Notes: generated by a model from the letters alone, not told the origin. A stretch of DNA of 64,000 nucleotides from Pseudomonas sediminis (GCF_002741105.1 NZ_NIQU01000001.1:1116001-1180000); one strand, 5' to 3'. Positions 31,538-40,718 are shown, numbered from the stretch's first letter. Numbers and translations: made by a program.

Positions 31538-31582
31538 GCCAGCCTTGGCCTTCTTTTTATTTAGTACGCGAGCAGCACGGCA

Positions 31583-31948
31583 TCAGCCGGCCAGCACCGC
31601 ATTGAGAGTCTTCAGCAAGGTATCTTCATCGATCGGCTTGGTCAGGTAGTCCTTCGCGCCCTGGCGCTTGCCCCAGACCTTGTCGGTTTCCTGATCCTTG
31701 GTGGTAACGATGACCACCGGGATGTGGCTGGTCTCGGCGTCCTTGGTCAGCTGACGGGTCGCCTGAAAACCGTTGAGGCCCGGCATGACGATGTCCATCA
31801 GCACCGCATCGGGTTTTTCCTGGCGAGCCAGAGCTACGCCATCGGCGCCATTTTCCGCTTTGAGTACCTGATGCCCATGCTTTTCCAACATGGCGGTCAG
31901 CTTGTACATCTCGGTCGGTGAGTCATCAACAATCAGAATTCGAGCCAT
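31583..31948 (-). CDS. pilH: Twitching response regulator PilH
   Basis: PilH is a 121-residue single-domain CheY-like receiver that is thought to drive pilus retraction or act as a phosphate sink for the kinase. Visible residues are the acidic pair in ILIVDDSPTEM, the acceptor aspartate in VLMDIVMPGLNG, the switch region VIVTTKDQETD and the lysine in YLTKPIDE. The ATG at 31948 gives the normal length; a TTG four codons earlier is not needed. Confidence 0.94.
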   Translation of the reverse strand: MARILIVDDSPTEMYKLTAMLEKHGHQVLKAENGADGVALARQEKPDAVLMDIVMPGLNGFQATRQLTKDAETSHIPVVIVTTKDQETDKVWGKRQGAKDYLTKPIDEDTLLKTLNAVLAG

Positions 31949-31994
31949 GGTGTTTCCCAATAAAGAAGTGGCGTACGGCGGTCAGGCCGGAACG

Positions 31995-32402
31995 TCAGGA
32001 GGCTTGTTCCACTGGGGTGAAGTCAGGCACGTGGGCTTTGATAGCACCGAGCAGTTCTTCCTTGCTGAAAGGCTTGGTCAGGTACTGGTCGGAGCCGACG
32101 ATACGCCCCTTGGCCTTGTCGAACAGACCGTCCTTGGAGGACAGCATGATCACTGGCGTGGACTTGAAAGCACTGTTGTTCTTGATCAGGGCACAGGTCT
32201 GATACCCATCGAGACGCGGCATCATGATGTCAACAAAGATGATGCTGGGATGCGTGTCGGCAATCTTGGCCAGGGCATCGAAGCCATCGACCGCAGTGAT
32301 GACATCACAACCCACTTTTTTCAGCAGAGTTTCAGCGGTGCGACGAATCGTTTTCGAATCGTCGATCACCATCACTTTCAAACCCTCGGTATGCTGTTCC
32401 AT
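31995..32402 (-). CDS. pilG: Twitching response regulator PilG
   Basis: PilG is the 135-residue CheY-like receiver that promotes pilus extension and activates the adenylate cyclase CyaB. The receiver residues are clear: VMVIDDSKTIRR, acceptor aspartate in IIFVDIMMPRLDGYQ, switch serines in VIMLSSKDGLFD and lysine in YLTKPFSKEEL. The ATG at 32402 has AGGG five bases upstream. It is the first gene of the pil-chp operon, which runs on the minus strand to the terminator at 19145-19174, and it is divergent from gshB. Confidence 0.94.
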   Translation of the reverse strand: MEQHTEGLKVMVIDDSKTIRRTAETLLKKVGCDVITAVDGFDALAKIADTHPSIIFVDIMMPRLDGYQTCALIKNNSAFKSTPVIMLSSKDGLFDKAKGRIVGSDQYLTKPFSKEELLGAIKAHVPDFTPVEQAS

Positions 32403-32458
32403 GTTTGCCCTACCATCGCCTCGGTGAGTCGTTATATTCGCGTTATCAGTATGCCTGA

Positions 32459-32502
32459 GGCCCAGTCTTCGATGGGTCTTGACCCAATCGTCGGGCCTTT
32501 TT
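32459..32502 (+). terminator. Terminator-like hairpin in the gshB leader region
   Basis: GGCCC (32459-32463) pairs with GGGCC (32493-32497), with a second internal stem of CGATGGGTC and GACCCAATCG around TT (one bulge), followed at once by TTTTT. On the plus strand this looks like an intrinsic terminator 140 bases upstream of gshB. No gene reads into it from the left on that strand, so it may be an attenuator, or chance symmetry in the pilG-gshB divergent region. Confidence 0.45.
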
Positions 32503-32643
32503 AGCACACTCTCCAGATGCAATCTATAAGGCTTCCCGGGCAGCTCCGCCCTTGACCACGCGGCCCGGCCGGCGCCACCCTGAGAGCCGTCATTCGGCTC
32601 GGTCAGCCCGGCCTTCACCCTCATCTCACGGAGTTTATCCCCC

Positions 32644-33600
32644 ATGAGCCTTCGTCTCGGGATCGTCATGGATCCTATTGCCAGCATCTCCTTCAAGAAA
32701 GACAGCTCGCTGGCCATGTTGCTGGCCGCTCAAGCACGCGGCTGGTCGCTGTTCTACATGGAGCAGCAGGATCTCTATCAGGTTCGCGGTCAGGCTCGCG
32801 CCCGCCTGCGCTCTCTGGAAGTATTCAACGATCCGCAGCGCTGGTTCACCCTTGGTACGGAACAGGACACGCCGCTCGCCGAACTGGACGTGATCCTGAT
32901 GCGCAAGGACCCGCCCTTCGATAACGAGTTCGTCTACTCCACCTACCTGCTCGAGCAGGCCGAGCGCGACGGCGTACTGGTGGTCAATCGGCCGCAGAGT
33001 CTGCGCGACTGCAATGAAAAGTTCTTCGCCACCCAGTTTCCTCAATACACACCTGCGACTCTGGTAAGCCGGCGCCCCGACATTGTGCGCCAGTTTGCCG
33101 ATGAGCACCGTGACATCATTCTCAAACCCCTTGATGGCATGGGCGGATCGCAGATATTTCGCCACCGTGAGGGCGACCCGAATCTCTCGGTGATTCTGGA
33201 GACCCTGACCCTGCACGGCCACCAGCAGATCATGGCGCAGGCCTACCTGCCTGCGATCAAGGACGGCGACAAACGCATCCTGATGATAGACGGGGAACCG
33301 GTACCCTACTGCCTGGCACGTATTCCGGCTGCCGGAGAGACCCGCGGCAACCTGGCCGCAGGTGGCCGTGGCGAGGCACGCCCACTGACCGAACGTGATC
33401 GTGAGATCGCCGCCGCAGTCGGCCCGACCCTGCGCGAAAAAGGCCTGATCTTCGTTGGGCTCGATGTGATCGGTGACCATCTGACAGAAATCAATGTCAC
33501 CAGCCCGACCTGTATCCGCGAGATCGATGCGGCATTCGACACCCGCATCGGCGAACAACTGATGGACTGCATTGCACGCAAGCGCGGGTTAAAAGCTTGA
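32644..33600 (+). CDS. gshB: Glutathione synthetase
   Basis: GshB joins gamma-glutamylcysteine and glycine with ATP. The 318-residue ATP-grasp protein starts with the family's LRLGIVMDPIASISFKKDSS, has the ATP-binding loop ILKPLDGMGGSQIF and the metal-binding end of the grasp fold, EINVTSPTCIREID. Length is normal (about 316). CGGAG lies nine bases before the ATG. It is divergent from pilG and is followed by tonB, ruling out nothing about operon structure; the 88-base gap has no clear terminator. Confidence 0.97.
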   Translation: MSLRLGIVMDPIASISFKKDSSLAMLLAAQARGWSLFYMEQQDLYQVRGQARARLRSLEVFNDPQRWFTLGTEQDTPLAELDVILMRKDPPFDNEFVYSTYLLEQAERDGVLVVNRPQSLRDCNEKFFATQFPQYTPATLVSRRPDIVRQFADEHRDIILKPLDGMGGSQIFRHREGDPNLSVILETLTLHGHQQIMAQAYLPAIKDGDKRILMIDGEPVPYCLARIPAAGETRGNLAAGGRGEARPLTERDREIAAAVGPTLREKGLIFVGLDVIGDHLTEINVTSPTCIREIDAAFDTRIGEQLMDCIARKRGLKA

Positions 33601-33688
33601 CGCAGGTGGCAGCCTGGTGCCTGCAACTTGCAGGCGCCCACTGCTACCCGGCAGACTGCGCGACATTCGAAAGCAGACCCTATACGCG

Positions 33689-34585
33689 ATGAACGCAGCA
33701 GCCTCCCCACCGACCACCTCCTCCGCCAACGCACGACCGGCGGACCGCCTGGGATTCACCCTGTTTCTCGCGGCTGCACTGCACGCGGCACTGATCCTCG
33801 GCGTCGGTTTTACCCTGGAGTCGCCGCCGGAAATCAGCAAGACGCTGGAAATCACGCTTTCCACCTTCAAGAGCGAAGAAAAGCCCAAAGAAGCGGATTT
33901 CCTGGCGCAGGACAACCAGCAAGGCAGCGGCACGCTGGAACACGCAGCCGCCCCCAAGACCACCGAACAGGCGCCCTTCCAGGACAGCGAGGTGCGCAAG
34001 GTCACACCGCCCGCCACCCCGCAACAGCCCGCCACCAAACAGGAAGCCCCCAAGGCCGCGGTCGCTACACGTGCACCACAGCAGCAAAAAACTCCGGTCA
34101 AACGCGAAGAAACCAAGCCGGTGCCTCAAACCCAGCCTGCGCCAGTGTTCGACTCCGCTCAGTTGTCCGCCGAAATCGCCAGCCTGGAGGCGGAGCTTGC
34201 CCAAGAGGTTCAGCAGTACGCCAAACGCCCGAAGATCCACCGCCTCAATGCTGCCTCGACCATGCGCGACAAGGGGGCCTGGTACAAGGATGAATGGCGC
34301 AAGAAGGTCGAGCGCATCGGCAACCTCAATTATCCCGACGATGCTCGTCGTCAGCGCATCTACGGCAGCCTGCGCCTGCTGGTGTCGATCAACCGTGACG
34401 GCTCGTTGTACGAGGTCCAGGTGCTGGAATCGTCCGGCCAGGCCATGCTCGATCAGGCAGCGCAGCGCATCGTCCGCCTGGCCGCGCCCTATGCGCCCTT
34501 CACCGGTGACCTGGCCGATATCGACCGCCTGGAAATCATCCGCACCTGGCGCTTCGAGCGCGGCGACCGCCTGTCGAGCAACTAG
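33689..34585 (+). CDS. tonB: Energy transducer TonB (TonB3-like)
   Basis: The 298-residue product has an N-terminal inner-membrane anchor (FTLFLAAALHAALILGVGFTL, with the usual histidine), a Pro/Lys/Gln-rich periplasmic spacer and a C-terminal TonB domain (YGSLRLLVSINRDGSLYE ... IIRTWRFERGD). TonB proteins pass proton-motive energy from ExbB-ExbD to outer-membrane transporters; no exbBD is near. The equivalent P. aeruginosa gene, next to gshB, is TonB3, reported to be needed for twitching motility, which fits the adjacent pil-chp operon. I chose the ATG at 33689 since it begins the sensible N-terminus. Confidence 0.88.
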   Translation: MNAAASPPTTSSANARPADRLGFTLFLAAALHAALILGVGFTLESPPEISKTLEITLSTFKSEEKPKEADFLAQDNQQGSGTLEHAAAPKTTEQAPFQDSEVRKVTPPATPQQPATKQEAPKAAVATRAPQQQKTPVKREETKPVPQTQPAPVFDSAQLSAEIASLEAELAQEVQQYAKRPKIHRLNAASTMRDKGAWYKDEWRKKVERIGNLNYPDDARRQRIYGSLRLLVSINRDGSLYEVQVLESSGQAMLDQAAQRIVRLAAPYAPFTGDLADIDRLEIIRTWRFERGDRLSSN

Positions 34586-34679
34586 CCAGAGCCGCGACAA
34601 GCCTCAATACGGAGAACCGCGACGGAGGTTCTTCTGCTGATGCTTGTCGCTTGCAGCTTGCGGCTTCAAACTAGCCGAC

Positions 34680-35249
34680 ATGAAGAGTTCAGCCCCTACC
34701 TCGCTCAAGCACCACTTCCTGATCGCCATGCCGCACATGGACGATCCGAATTTCGCGCAGACCGTCACCTACCTGGTCGAACACAACGAGCAGGGCGCGA
34801 TGGGCCTGGTGATCAACAAGCCCAATGGCCTCAACCTGGCCGATGTGCTGGAGCAATTACGCCCCGATGAGGAGCCCGCGGCGCTGTGCCACAGCCTGCC
34901 GATCTTCGCCGGCGGCCCGGTACAGACTGACCGCGGCTTCGTCCTGCATCCAGCTGGCCCGCAGTTCCAGGCGACCCTGGAGCTGGGCGAACTGGGGCTT
35001 TCGACCTCGCAGGATGTGCTGTTCGCCATCGCCGACGGCAGCGGCCCGGATCGCTACCTGATCACCCTCGGCTACGCCGGCTGGGATGCCGGGCAACTGG
35101 AGGCCGAACTGGCTGACAACGCCTGGCTGACCTGCCCCGCCGACAGCAACATTCTCTTCGACCTGCCGTTCGACCAACGCCTGAATGCCGCAGCTGCGCG
35201 CCTGGGGGTCAACCTCAGCCTGCTGACCTCACAGGTCGGGCACGCCTGA
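34680..35249 (+). CDS. algH: YqgE/AlgH family protein
   Basis: The 189-residue protein has the DUF179 features LKHHFLIAMPHMDDPNFAQT, YLVEHNEQGAMGLVINKP and GYAGWDAGQLEAEL. AlgH was linked to alginate regulation in P. aeruginosa, but the family's biochemical role is not settled. The ATG at 34680 gives exactly the length of P. aeruginosa AlgH as I recall it. The stop codon shares its last base with the ruvX start (TGATG), so the two are translationally coupled. Confidence 0.92.
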   Translation: MKSSAPTSLKHHFLIAMPHMDDPNFAQTVTYLVEHNEQGAMGLVINKPNGLNLADVLEQLRPDEEPAALCHSLPIFAGGPVQTDRGFVLHPAGPQFQATLELGELGLSTSQDVLFAIADGSGPDRYLITLGYAGWDAGQLEAELADNAWLTCPADSNILFDLPFDQRLNAAAARLGVNLSLLTSQVGHA

Positions 35250-35683
35250 TGAGCGACAAGCCACTGCGCCTGCTGCTGGGCTTCGACTATGGCACCAAGC
35301 AGATCGGCGTCGCCGTCGGCCAGGTAATCACCGGCCAGGCCCGCGAACTGTGTGTGCTCAAGGCGCAGAACGGCGTGCCGGACTGGAGCCGCGTCGAAGC
35401 GCTGATCAAGGAATGGCAGCCGGACGCCGTGGTGGTCGGCCTGCCACTTAACATGGATGGCACGCCCAGCGAGATGAGCGCCCGCGCCGAGAAATTCGCC
35501 CGCCGCCTCAACGGCCGCTTCAACCTGCCGGCCTACACCCACGACGAACGCCTGACCACCTTCGAGGCCAAGGGCCAGCGCCTGCGCGAAGGCCAGAGTG
35601 GCGGCTATCGCGAGCGCCCCGTCGATGCCATTGCTGCAGCCTTGTTGCTACAGGGCTGGTTAGAGGAAAACTGCACGGGCTGA
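35249..35683 (+). CDS. ruvX: Holliday junction resolvase-like protein RuvX (YqgF)
   Basis: The 144-residue RNase H-fold nuclease is implicated in 16S rRNA 5'-end maturation and recombination. Motifs are GFDYGTKQIGVAVGQ with the first catalytic Asp, VVVGLPLNMDGTPSEM and the DERLTT segment followed by the last acidic residue in RPVDAIAAALLLQGW. It overlaps the algH stop by one base. pyrR starts 30 bases later with its own ribosome site. Confidence 0.95.
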   Translation: MSDKPLRLLLGFDYGTKQIGVAVGQVITGQARELCVLKAQNGVPDWSRVEALIKEWQPDAVVVGLPLNMDGTPSEMSARAEKFARRLNGRFNLPAYTHDERLTTFEAKGQRLREGQSGGYRERPVDAIAAALLLQGWLEENCTG

Positions 35684-35713
35684 TCGAGTCAGCACGCACC
35701 AAGGAGTTTCGCC

Positions 35714-36217
35714 ATGCTACCCAACCCCAACGATCTACTACCGGCCATGGCCAGCGCCCTGACCCAGCATCTGAATCGGCGCCAGATCAGCGAACCGCGT
35801 TTTATCGGCATCCGCACTGGCGGTGTCTGGGTCGCCCAGGCCCTGCTGCAGGCCCTGCATCGTGACGACGCGCTGGGCGTGCTCGATGTGTCCTTCTACC
35901 GCGACGACTTCACCCAGAACGGCCTGCACCCACAGGTGCAACCGTCCGAGCTGCCGTTCGAGATCGAAGGCCAGCACCTGGTACTGATCGACGACGTATT
36001 GATGAGCGGCCGCACCATCCGCGCTGCGCTGAACGAACTGTTCGACTACGGCCGCCCGGCCAGTGTGACCCTGGTCAGCCTGCTCGACCTCGATGCCCGC
36101 GAGTTGCCGATTCGTCCCGACGTGGTCGGTGCCACCCTGTCGCTGGCAGCCAACGAGCGGGTAAAATTGTCCGGCCCCACGCCGCTGACCCTCGAACTCC
36201 AGACGCTCGCCAACTGA
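35714..36217 (+). CDS. pyrR: Bifunctional PyrR: pyr regulator / uracil phosphoribosyltransferase
   Basis: The 167-residue phosphoribosyltransferase-fold protein has the PRPP-binding loop [18 protein letters not shown] and the early motif [13 protein letters not shown]. PyrR converts uracil and PRPP to UMP and in Gram-positives binds pyr mRNA; in Pseudomonas it is reported to act as a pyrimidine-dependent regulator. AAGGAG lies seven bases upstream. pyrB follows after ten bases, so no attenuator fits between them. Confidence 0.93.
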
Positions 36218-36227
36218 GACCCCCGCG

Positions 36228-37235
36228 ATGACGCCACTCGCCGCCAAGCGCCCGCTGCAGCTGAACGACCAAGGTCAGCTGCGTCACTTCCTCTCACTCG
36301 ACGGTTTGCCCCGCGAGCTGTTGACCGAAATCCTCGACACCGCCGACTCCTTCCTCGAAGTCGGCGCGCGGGCGGTGAAGAAAGTCCCGCTGCTGCGCGG
36401 CAAGACCGTGTGCAACGTGTTCTTCGAGAACTCCACGCGCACCCGCACCACCTTCGAGCTGGCCGCCCAACGCCTGTCGGCCGACGTCATCAGCCTCAAC
36501 GTCTCGACCAGCTCCACCAGCAAGGGGGAGACGCTGTTCGACACCCTGCGCAACCTCGAGGCCATGGCCGCCGACATCTTCGTCGTGCGCCATGCCGACT
36601 CCGGCGCCGCGCACTTCATTGCCGAGCATGTGTGCCCGAACCTGGCGATCATCAACGGTGGCGACGGCCGCCATGCGCACCCGACCCAGGGCATGCTCGA
36701 CATGCTCACCATTCGCCGCCACAAGGGCGACTTCGAGAACCTCTCGGTGGCCATCGTCGGCGACATCCTGCACTCGCGGGTGGCACGCTCGAACATGCTG
36801 GCGCTGAAGACCCTGGGCTGCCCGGACATCCGCGTGATCGCGCCGAAGACTCTGCTGCCCATTGGTCTGGAAGAAAGCTACGGCGTGCGCGTATTCAGCG
36901 ACGCCAACGAAGGCCTCAAGGACGTCGACGTGGTGATCATGCTGCGTCTGCAGCGCGAGCGCATGCAGGGCGGGCTGCTGCCCAGCGAGGGTGAGTTCTA
37001 CCGCCTGTTCGGCCTGACCGAGCAGCGCCTCAAGCTGGCCAAGCCGGATGCCCTGGTGATGCACCCGGGGCCGATCAACCGCGGCGTGGAAATCGAGTCG
37101 GCAGTGGCCGACGGCCCGCAGTCGGTGATCCTCAACCAGGTCACCTACGGCATCGCCATCCGCATGGCCGTGCTGTCGATGGCCATGAGCGGGCAGAACG
37201 CCCAACGTCAACTCAACGCCGAGGAGGCCAACTGA
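36228..37235 (+). CDS. pyrB: Aspartate carbamoyltransferase catalytic chain
   Basis: PyrB makes carbamoyl-aspartate from aspartate and carbamoyl phosphate, the committed step of pyrimidine synthesis. The 335-residue product has the carbamoyl-phosphate motif [14 protein letters not shown], the STSKGET segment and [10 protein letters not shown] near the end. The N-terminal extension of about 15-20 residues is typical of pseudomonad ATCase, which works in a complex with the inactive dihydroorotase encoded by the next gene. The stop overlaps that gene's ATG by one base (TGATG). Confidence 0.97.
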
Positions 37236-38506
37236 TGCGTACCGCAATCCTCGGCGCCCGCGTGATCGATCCAGCCAGCGACCTGGATCAGGTCACCGAC
37301 CTCTATATAGATGGCGGCAAGCTGGTCGCCACTGGTCAAGCGCCGGCCGGCTTCGTTGCCGACAACAGTCTCGACGCCCAAGGTCTGATCGCAGCGCCCG
37401 GCCTGGTCGACCTGTCGGTGGCCCTGCGCGAGCCTGGCTACAGCCGCAAAGGCAGCATCGCCACGGAAACCCTGGCAGCAGCGGCCGGCGGCGTCACCAG
37501 CCTGTGCTGCCCACCGTTCACCAAGCCGGTGCTGGACACCTCGGCGGTGGCCGAGCTGATCCTCGACCGCGCCCGCGAAGCCGGGCACACCAAGGTCTTT
37601 CCCATCGGCGCACTGAGCAAGGGCCTGGCTGGCGAGCAGCTCGCCGAATTGGTCGCCCTGCGCGACGCTGGCTGCGTGGCCTTCGGCAATGGCCTGGACA
37701 ACTTCCGCAGCAGCCGTACCCTGCGCCGTGCGCTGGAATATGCAGCCACCTTCGACCTGCAGGTGATCTTCCACTCGCAGGATGCCGATCTGGCCGAAGG
37801 CGGCCTGGCGCACGAAGGCCCGACCGCCAGCTTCCTCGGCCTGGCCGGCATCCCGGAAACCGCCGAAACCGTGGCCCTGGCTCGCGACCTGCTGCTGGTG
37901 GAACAGAGCGGCGTGCGCGCGCACTTCAGCCAGATCACCAGCGCCCGTGGTGCCGAGCTGATCGCCGCCGCCCAGGCCCGCGGCCTGCCGGTGACCGCCG
38001 ATGTCGCGCTGTACCAGCTGATCCTCACCGACGAGGCGCTGATCGACTTCTCCAGCCTTTATCACGTGCAACCGCCGCTGCGCTCGCGCACCGACCGCGA
38101 CGGTCTGCGCGAAGCGGTGAAAGCCGGGGTGATCTCGGCCATTTCCAGTCACCACCAGCCGCACGAGCGCGATGCCAAGCTGGCGCCCTTCGCCGCCACC
38201 GAGCCGGGCATCAGCAGCGTGCAGTTGCTGCTGCCACTGGCCCTGAGCCTGGTGCAGGACGGCCTGCTGGATCTGCCGACACTGCTGGCGCGCCTGACCA
38301 ACGGCCCCGCCGCCGCGCTGCGCCTGCCAGCCGGCAGCCTGAACGTCGGCGGCGCCGCCGATATCGTGCTGTTCGATGCGCAGGCCTCGACCATCGCCGG
38401 CGAGCAGTGGTACTCCAAGGGCAGCAACTGCCCGTTCATCGGCCATTGCCTGCCGGGCGCGGTGCGCTACACGCTGGTCGACGGGCATATCAGCTACCAG
38501 GGCTGA
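37235..38506 (+). CDS. pyrC': Dihydroorotase-like non-catalytic subunit (PyrC')
   Basis: The 423-residue product is a dihydroorotase homologue that lacks the metal site. The normal D-x-H-x-H motif is here DLSVALREPG, so the two zinc-binding histidines are Ser61 and Ala63. Later the usual SDHAPH-type motif reads SSHHQPH. In Pseudomonas such PyrC' (pyrX) proteins are needed for assembly and stability of the large PyrB holoenzyme but do not make dihydroorotate (family knowledge). The gene is coupled to pyrB by a TGATG overlap. A functional dihydroorotase must be encoded elsewhere. Confidence 0.94.
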   Translation: MRTAILGARVIDPASDLDQVTDLYIDGGKLVATGQAPAGFVADNSLDAQGLIAAPGLVDLSVALREPGYSRKGSIATETLAAAAGGVTSLCCPPFTKPVLDTSAVAELILDRAREAGHTKVFPIGALSKGLAGEQLAELVALRDAGCVAFGNGLDNFRSSRTLRRALEYAATFDLQVIFHSQDADLAEGGLAHEGPTASFLGLAGIPETAETVALARDLLLVEQSGVRAHFSQITSARGAELIAAAQARGLPVTADVALYQLILTDEALIDFSSLYHVQPPLRSRTDRDGLREAVKAGVISAISSHHQPHERDAKLAPFAATEPGISSVQLLLPLALSLVQDGLLDLPTLLARLTNGPAAALRLPAGSLNVGGAADIVLFDAQASTIAGEQWYSKGSNCPFIGHCLPGAVRYTLVDGHISYQG

Positions 38507-38513
38507 ACCGATA

Positions 38514-38537
38514 CGAGCCCGCCACCCGGCGGGCTCG
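38514..38537 (+). terminator. GC-rich hairpin after pyrC', possible terminator
   Basis: CGAGCCCGCC and GGCGGGCTCG form a 10-bp stem around ACCC, starting eight bases after the pyrC' stop. No T-run follows, so termination would be weak or rho-assisted. Confidence 0.5.
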
Positions 38538-38545
38538 CCAGCTCC

Positions 38546-38618
38546 GTAGGGTGTCGCGGGGTCGCTCAGGCCGCGCGCACCAACCGCTAAAGGCCGCGGT
38601 GCGCACGGCGCACCCTAC
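38546..38618. repeat. GTAGGGTGCGC-family inverted repeat pair
   Basis: A left unit beginning GTAGGGTGTCGCGG and a right unit GGTGCGCACGGCGCACCCTAC (38598-38618) face each other across about 45 bases. The right unit fits the consensus; the left is degenerate inside. Confidence 0.75.
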
Positions 38619-38810
38619 GTCCAGGCGACCTTCCCATCCGCGACACGCCCCGCTCTTGCCACGACATTGGACGAAGTAGTGACTCGACGGTCATGATCCA
38701 CGTCAGGTTAAGCAGCCGAAATTTTCCAAATGCCACCGCCCTATGACCCCGCTCGCGCCCAAAGGCGCCGGCCTGGCGTCGCGCTGGCCTTGTTCAGGAG
38801 CTTTTGATTT

Positions 38811-40718
38811 ATGTCGCGCTTACCTGTGATCGTGGGTTTTGGGGGTTACAACGCAGCCGGGCGCAGCTCCTTCCACCATGGCTTCCGTCGCACCGTGCAG
38901 GAGTCGCTGGAACCCCAGGCGCGCCAGGAAACCCTGGCCGGATTGGCGCAGATGATGAAACTGGTGCGCGTGGTCGATGGCCAGTACCAGGATCAGGACG
39001 GCCAGGCGCTGAGCCTCGCCGACATCGAAAGCCGCTACGCCAAGGAGATCCTCGCTGGCACCTTGGTACGCCGTCTCGAGAAGCAGCACCTGGACCCGGA
39101 CGCCGCCCACTGGCAGAAGAGCATCAGCCTCGCCCCCGTCAATGGCGCCAACCTGAGCTTCATCACCCAGCGCAAGCAACTGCCCGAGCCGCTGCCGGCC
39201 AACTGGTCGGTCGAAGAGCTCGAAGGCAACGAAGTACGCGTCACCCTGCATGACAGTTGCGAATTCAAGGTCGACAGCTATCGCCCGCTGGCAGTGAAAT
39301 CCGCCGGCCAGTTGCCCACCGGCTTCGAGCCAAGCGAGCTGTACAACGCCCGTTTTCACCCGCGCGGCCTGGCCATGACCGTGGTCGGCGTCACCGACGC
39401 CCTGCGCTCGGTGGGCATCGACTGGCAGCGCATCGTCCAGCACGTCGCCCCGGACGAGATCGCCGTGTTCGCCAGCTGCATCATGAGTCAGCTCGACGAG
39501 AACGGCTTCGGCGGCATGATGCAGTCGCGCCTCAAAGGCGGCCGCGTCACCGCCAAGCAGCTGGCTCTAGGCCTGAACACCATGCCGGCCGACTTCATCA
39601 ACGCCTACGTGCTCGGTAGCGTCGGCACCACCGGCAGCATCACCGGTGCCTGCGCCACCTTCCTCTACAACCTGCAGAAGGGCATCGAGCAGATCGCCTC
39701 CGGCAAGGCGCGCGTGGTCATCGTCGGCAGCAGCGAGGCGCCGATCAACCAGGAATGCATCGAGGGCTACGGCGCCATGGGCGCACTGGCCACCGAGGAA
39801 GGCCTACGCCAGATCGAAGGCAAGAGCGAGGTGGACTTCCGCCGCGCAAGCCGCCCGTTCGGCGACAACTGCGGTTTCACCCTGGCCGAAGCCTGTCAGT
39901 TCGTGGTGCTGATGGACGATGAGCTGGCCCTGGAGCTGGGTGCCGATATCCACGGCGCCGTGCCGGACGTGTTCATCAACGCCGATGGTTTCAAGAAATC
40001 CATTTCCGCCCCCGGCCCGGGCAATTACCTGACCGTGGCCAAGGCCGTGGCCAGCGCCGTGCAACTGCTCGGCCTGGACGCCGTGCGCAACCGCAGCTTC
40101 GTCCACGCCCATGGCTCCAGCACCCCGGCCAACCGCGTCACCGAGTCGGAAATCCTTGACCGCGTCGCGGCGGCCTTCGGCATCGAGCAATGGCCGGTCA
40201 CCGCAGTGAAGGCTTTCGTTGGCCACTCCTTGGCCACCGCCAGCGGCGACCAGGTGATCGGCGCACTCGGCGCCTTCAAGTACGGCATCGTGCCGGGCCT
40301 GAAGACCATCGACGCAGTCGCTGGCGACGTGCACCAGGATCACCTGAGCCTGTCCACCGAAGACCGTAAGATGGGTGAGCAGGCGCTGGACGTGGCCTTC
40401 ATCAACTCCAAGGGCTTTGGCGGCAATAACGCCAGCGCCCTGGTGCTGGCCCCACACGTGACCGAGCGCATGCTGCGCAAACGCCACGGCCAGGCCGCCT
40501 TCGACGCCTACCTGGCACGCCGCGAGAGCACCCGTGCCGCCGCAACCGCGTATGACCAACTTGCTCTGCAGGGCAAGCTGGACATCATCTACAACTTCGG
40601 CAACGACATGATCGACGACCAGGCGATCTCCATCACCACCGAAGAAGTGAAGGTGCCTGGCTTCGACCAGCCGCTGGTGTTCCGGAAGGACGCTCGTTAC
40701 AGCGATATGCTCGATTGA
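38811..40718 (+). CDS. fabY: Beta-ketoacyl-ACP synthase FabY
   Basis: FabY starts fatty-acid synthesis in Pseudomonas by condensing acetyl-CoA with malonyl-ACP, replacing FabH. The 635-residue protein is much longer than FabB/FabF (about 410), with a 200-residue N-terminal extension, and matches P. aeruginosa FabY in length. The catalytic triad is Cys281 (GSITGACATF), His434 (VHAHGSSTP) and His472 (KAFVGHSLA), the Cys-His-His set of FabB/F-type enzymes. Start ATG has AGGAG ten bases upstream. The following gene order, cysQ then nudE, fits the PAO1 neighbourhood of PA5174 as I recall it. Confidence 0.92.
   Translation: MSRLPVIVGFGGYNAAGRSSFHHGFRRTVQESLEPQARQETLAGLAQMMKLVRVVDGQYQDQDGQALSLADIESRYAKEILAGTLVRRLEKQHLDPDAAHWQKSISLAPVNGANLSFITQRKQLPEPLPANWSVEELEGNEVRVTLHDSCEFKVDSYRPLAVKSAGQLPTGFEPSELYNARFHPRGLAMTVVGVTDALRSVGIDWQRIVQHVAPDEIAVFASCIMSQLDENGFGGMMQSRLKGGRVTAKQLALGLNTMPADFINAYVLGSVGTTGSITGACATFLYNLQKGIEQIASGKARVVIVGSSEAPINQECIEGYGAMGALATEEGLRQIEGKSEVDFRRASRPFGDNCGFTLAEACQFVVLMDDELALELGADIHGAVPDVFINADGFKKSISAPGPGNYLTVAKAVASAVQLLGLDAVRNRSFVHAHGSSTPANRVTESEILDRVAAAFGIEQWPVTAVKAFVGHSLATASGDQVIGALGAFKYGIVPGLKTIDAVAGDVHQDHLSLSTEDRKMGEQALDVAFINSKGFGGNNASALVLAPHVTERMLRKRHGQAAFDAYLARRESTRAAATAYDQLALQGKLDIIYNFGNDMIDDQAISITTEEVKVPGFDQPLVFRKDARYSDMLD

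Larger units (their letters stand above)
38507..38810. other. Intergenic region between pyrC' and fabY
   Basis: This 304-base gap holds the pyrC' hairpin, one GTAGGG repeat pair and then about 190 bases before fabY with no gene-like frame. The last 16 bases contain AGGAG, the fabY ribosome site. No promoter hexamers stand out. It is also the point where gene order changes from one remembered PAO1 block to another. Confidence 0.6.

Noticed and set aside
35684..36227. PyrR-binding attenuator in the pyr cluster
   Set aside because: The pyrR-pyrB gap is only ten bases and the ruvX-pyrR gap thirty; no terminator/antiterminator pair can be drawn.
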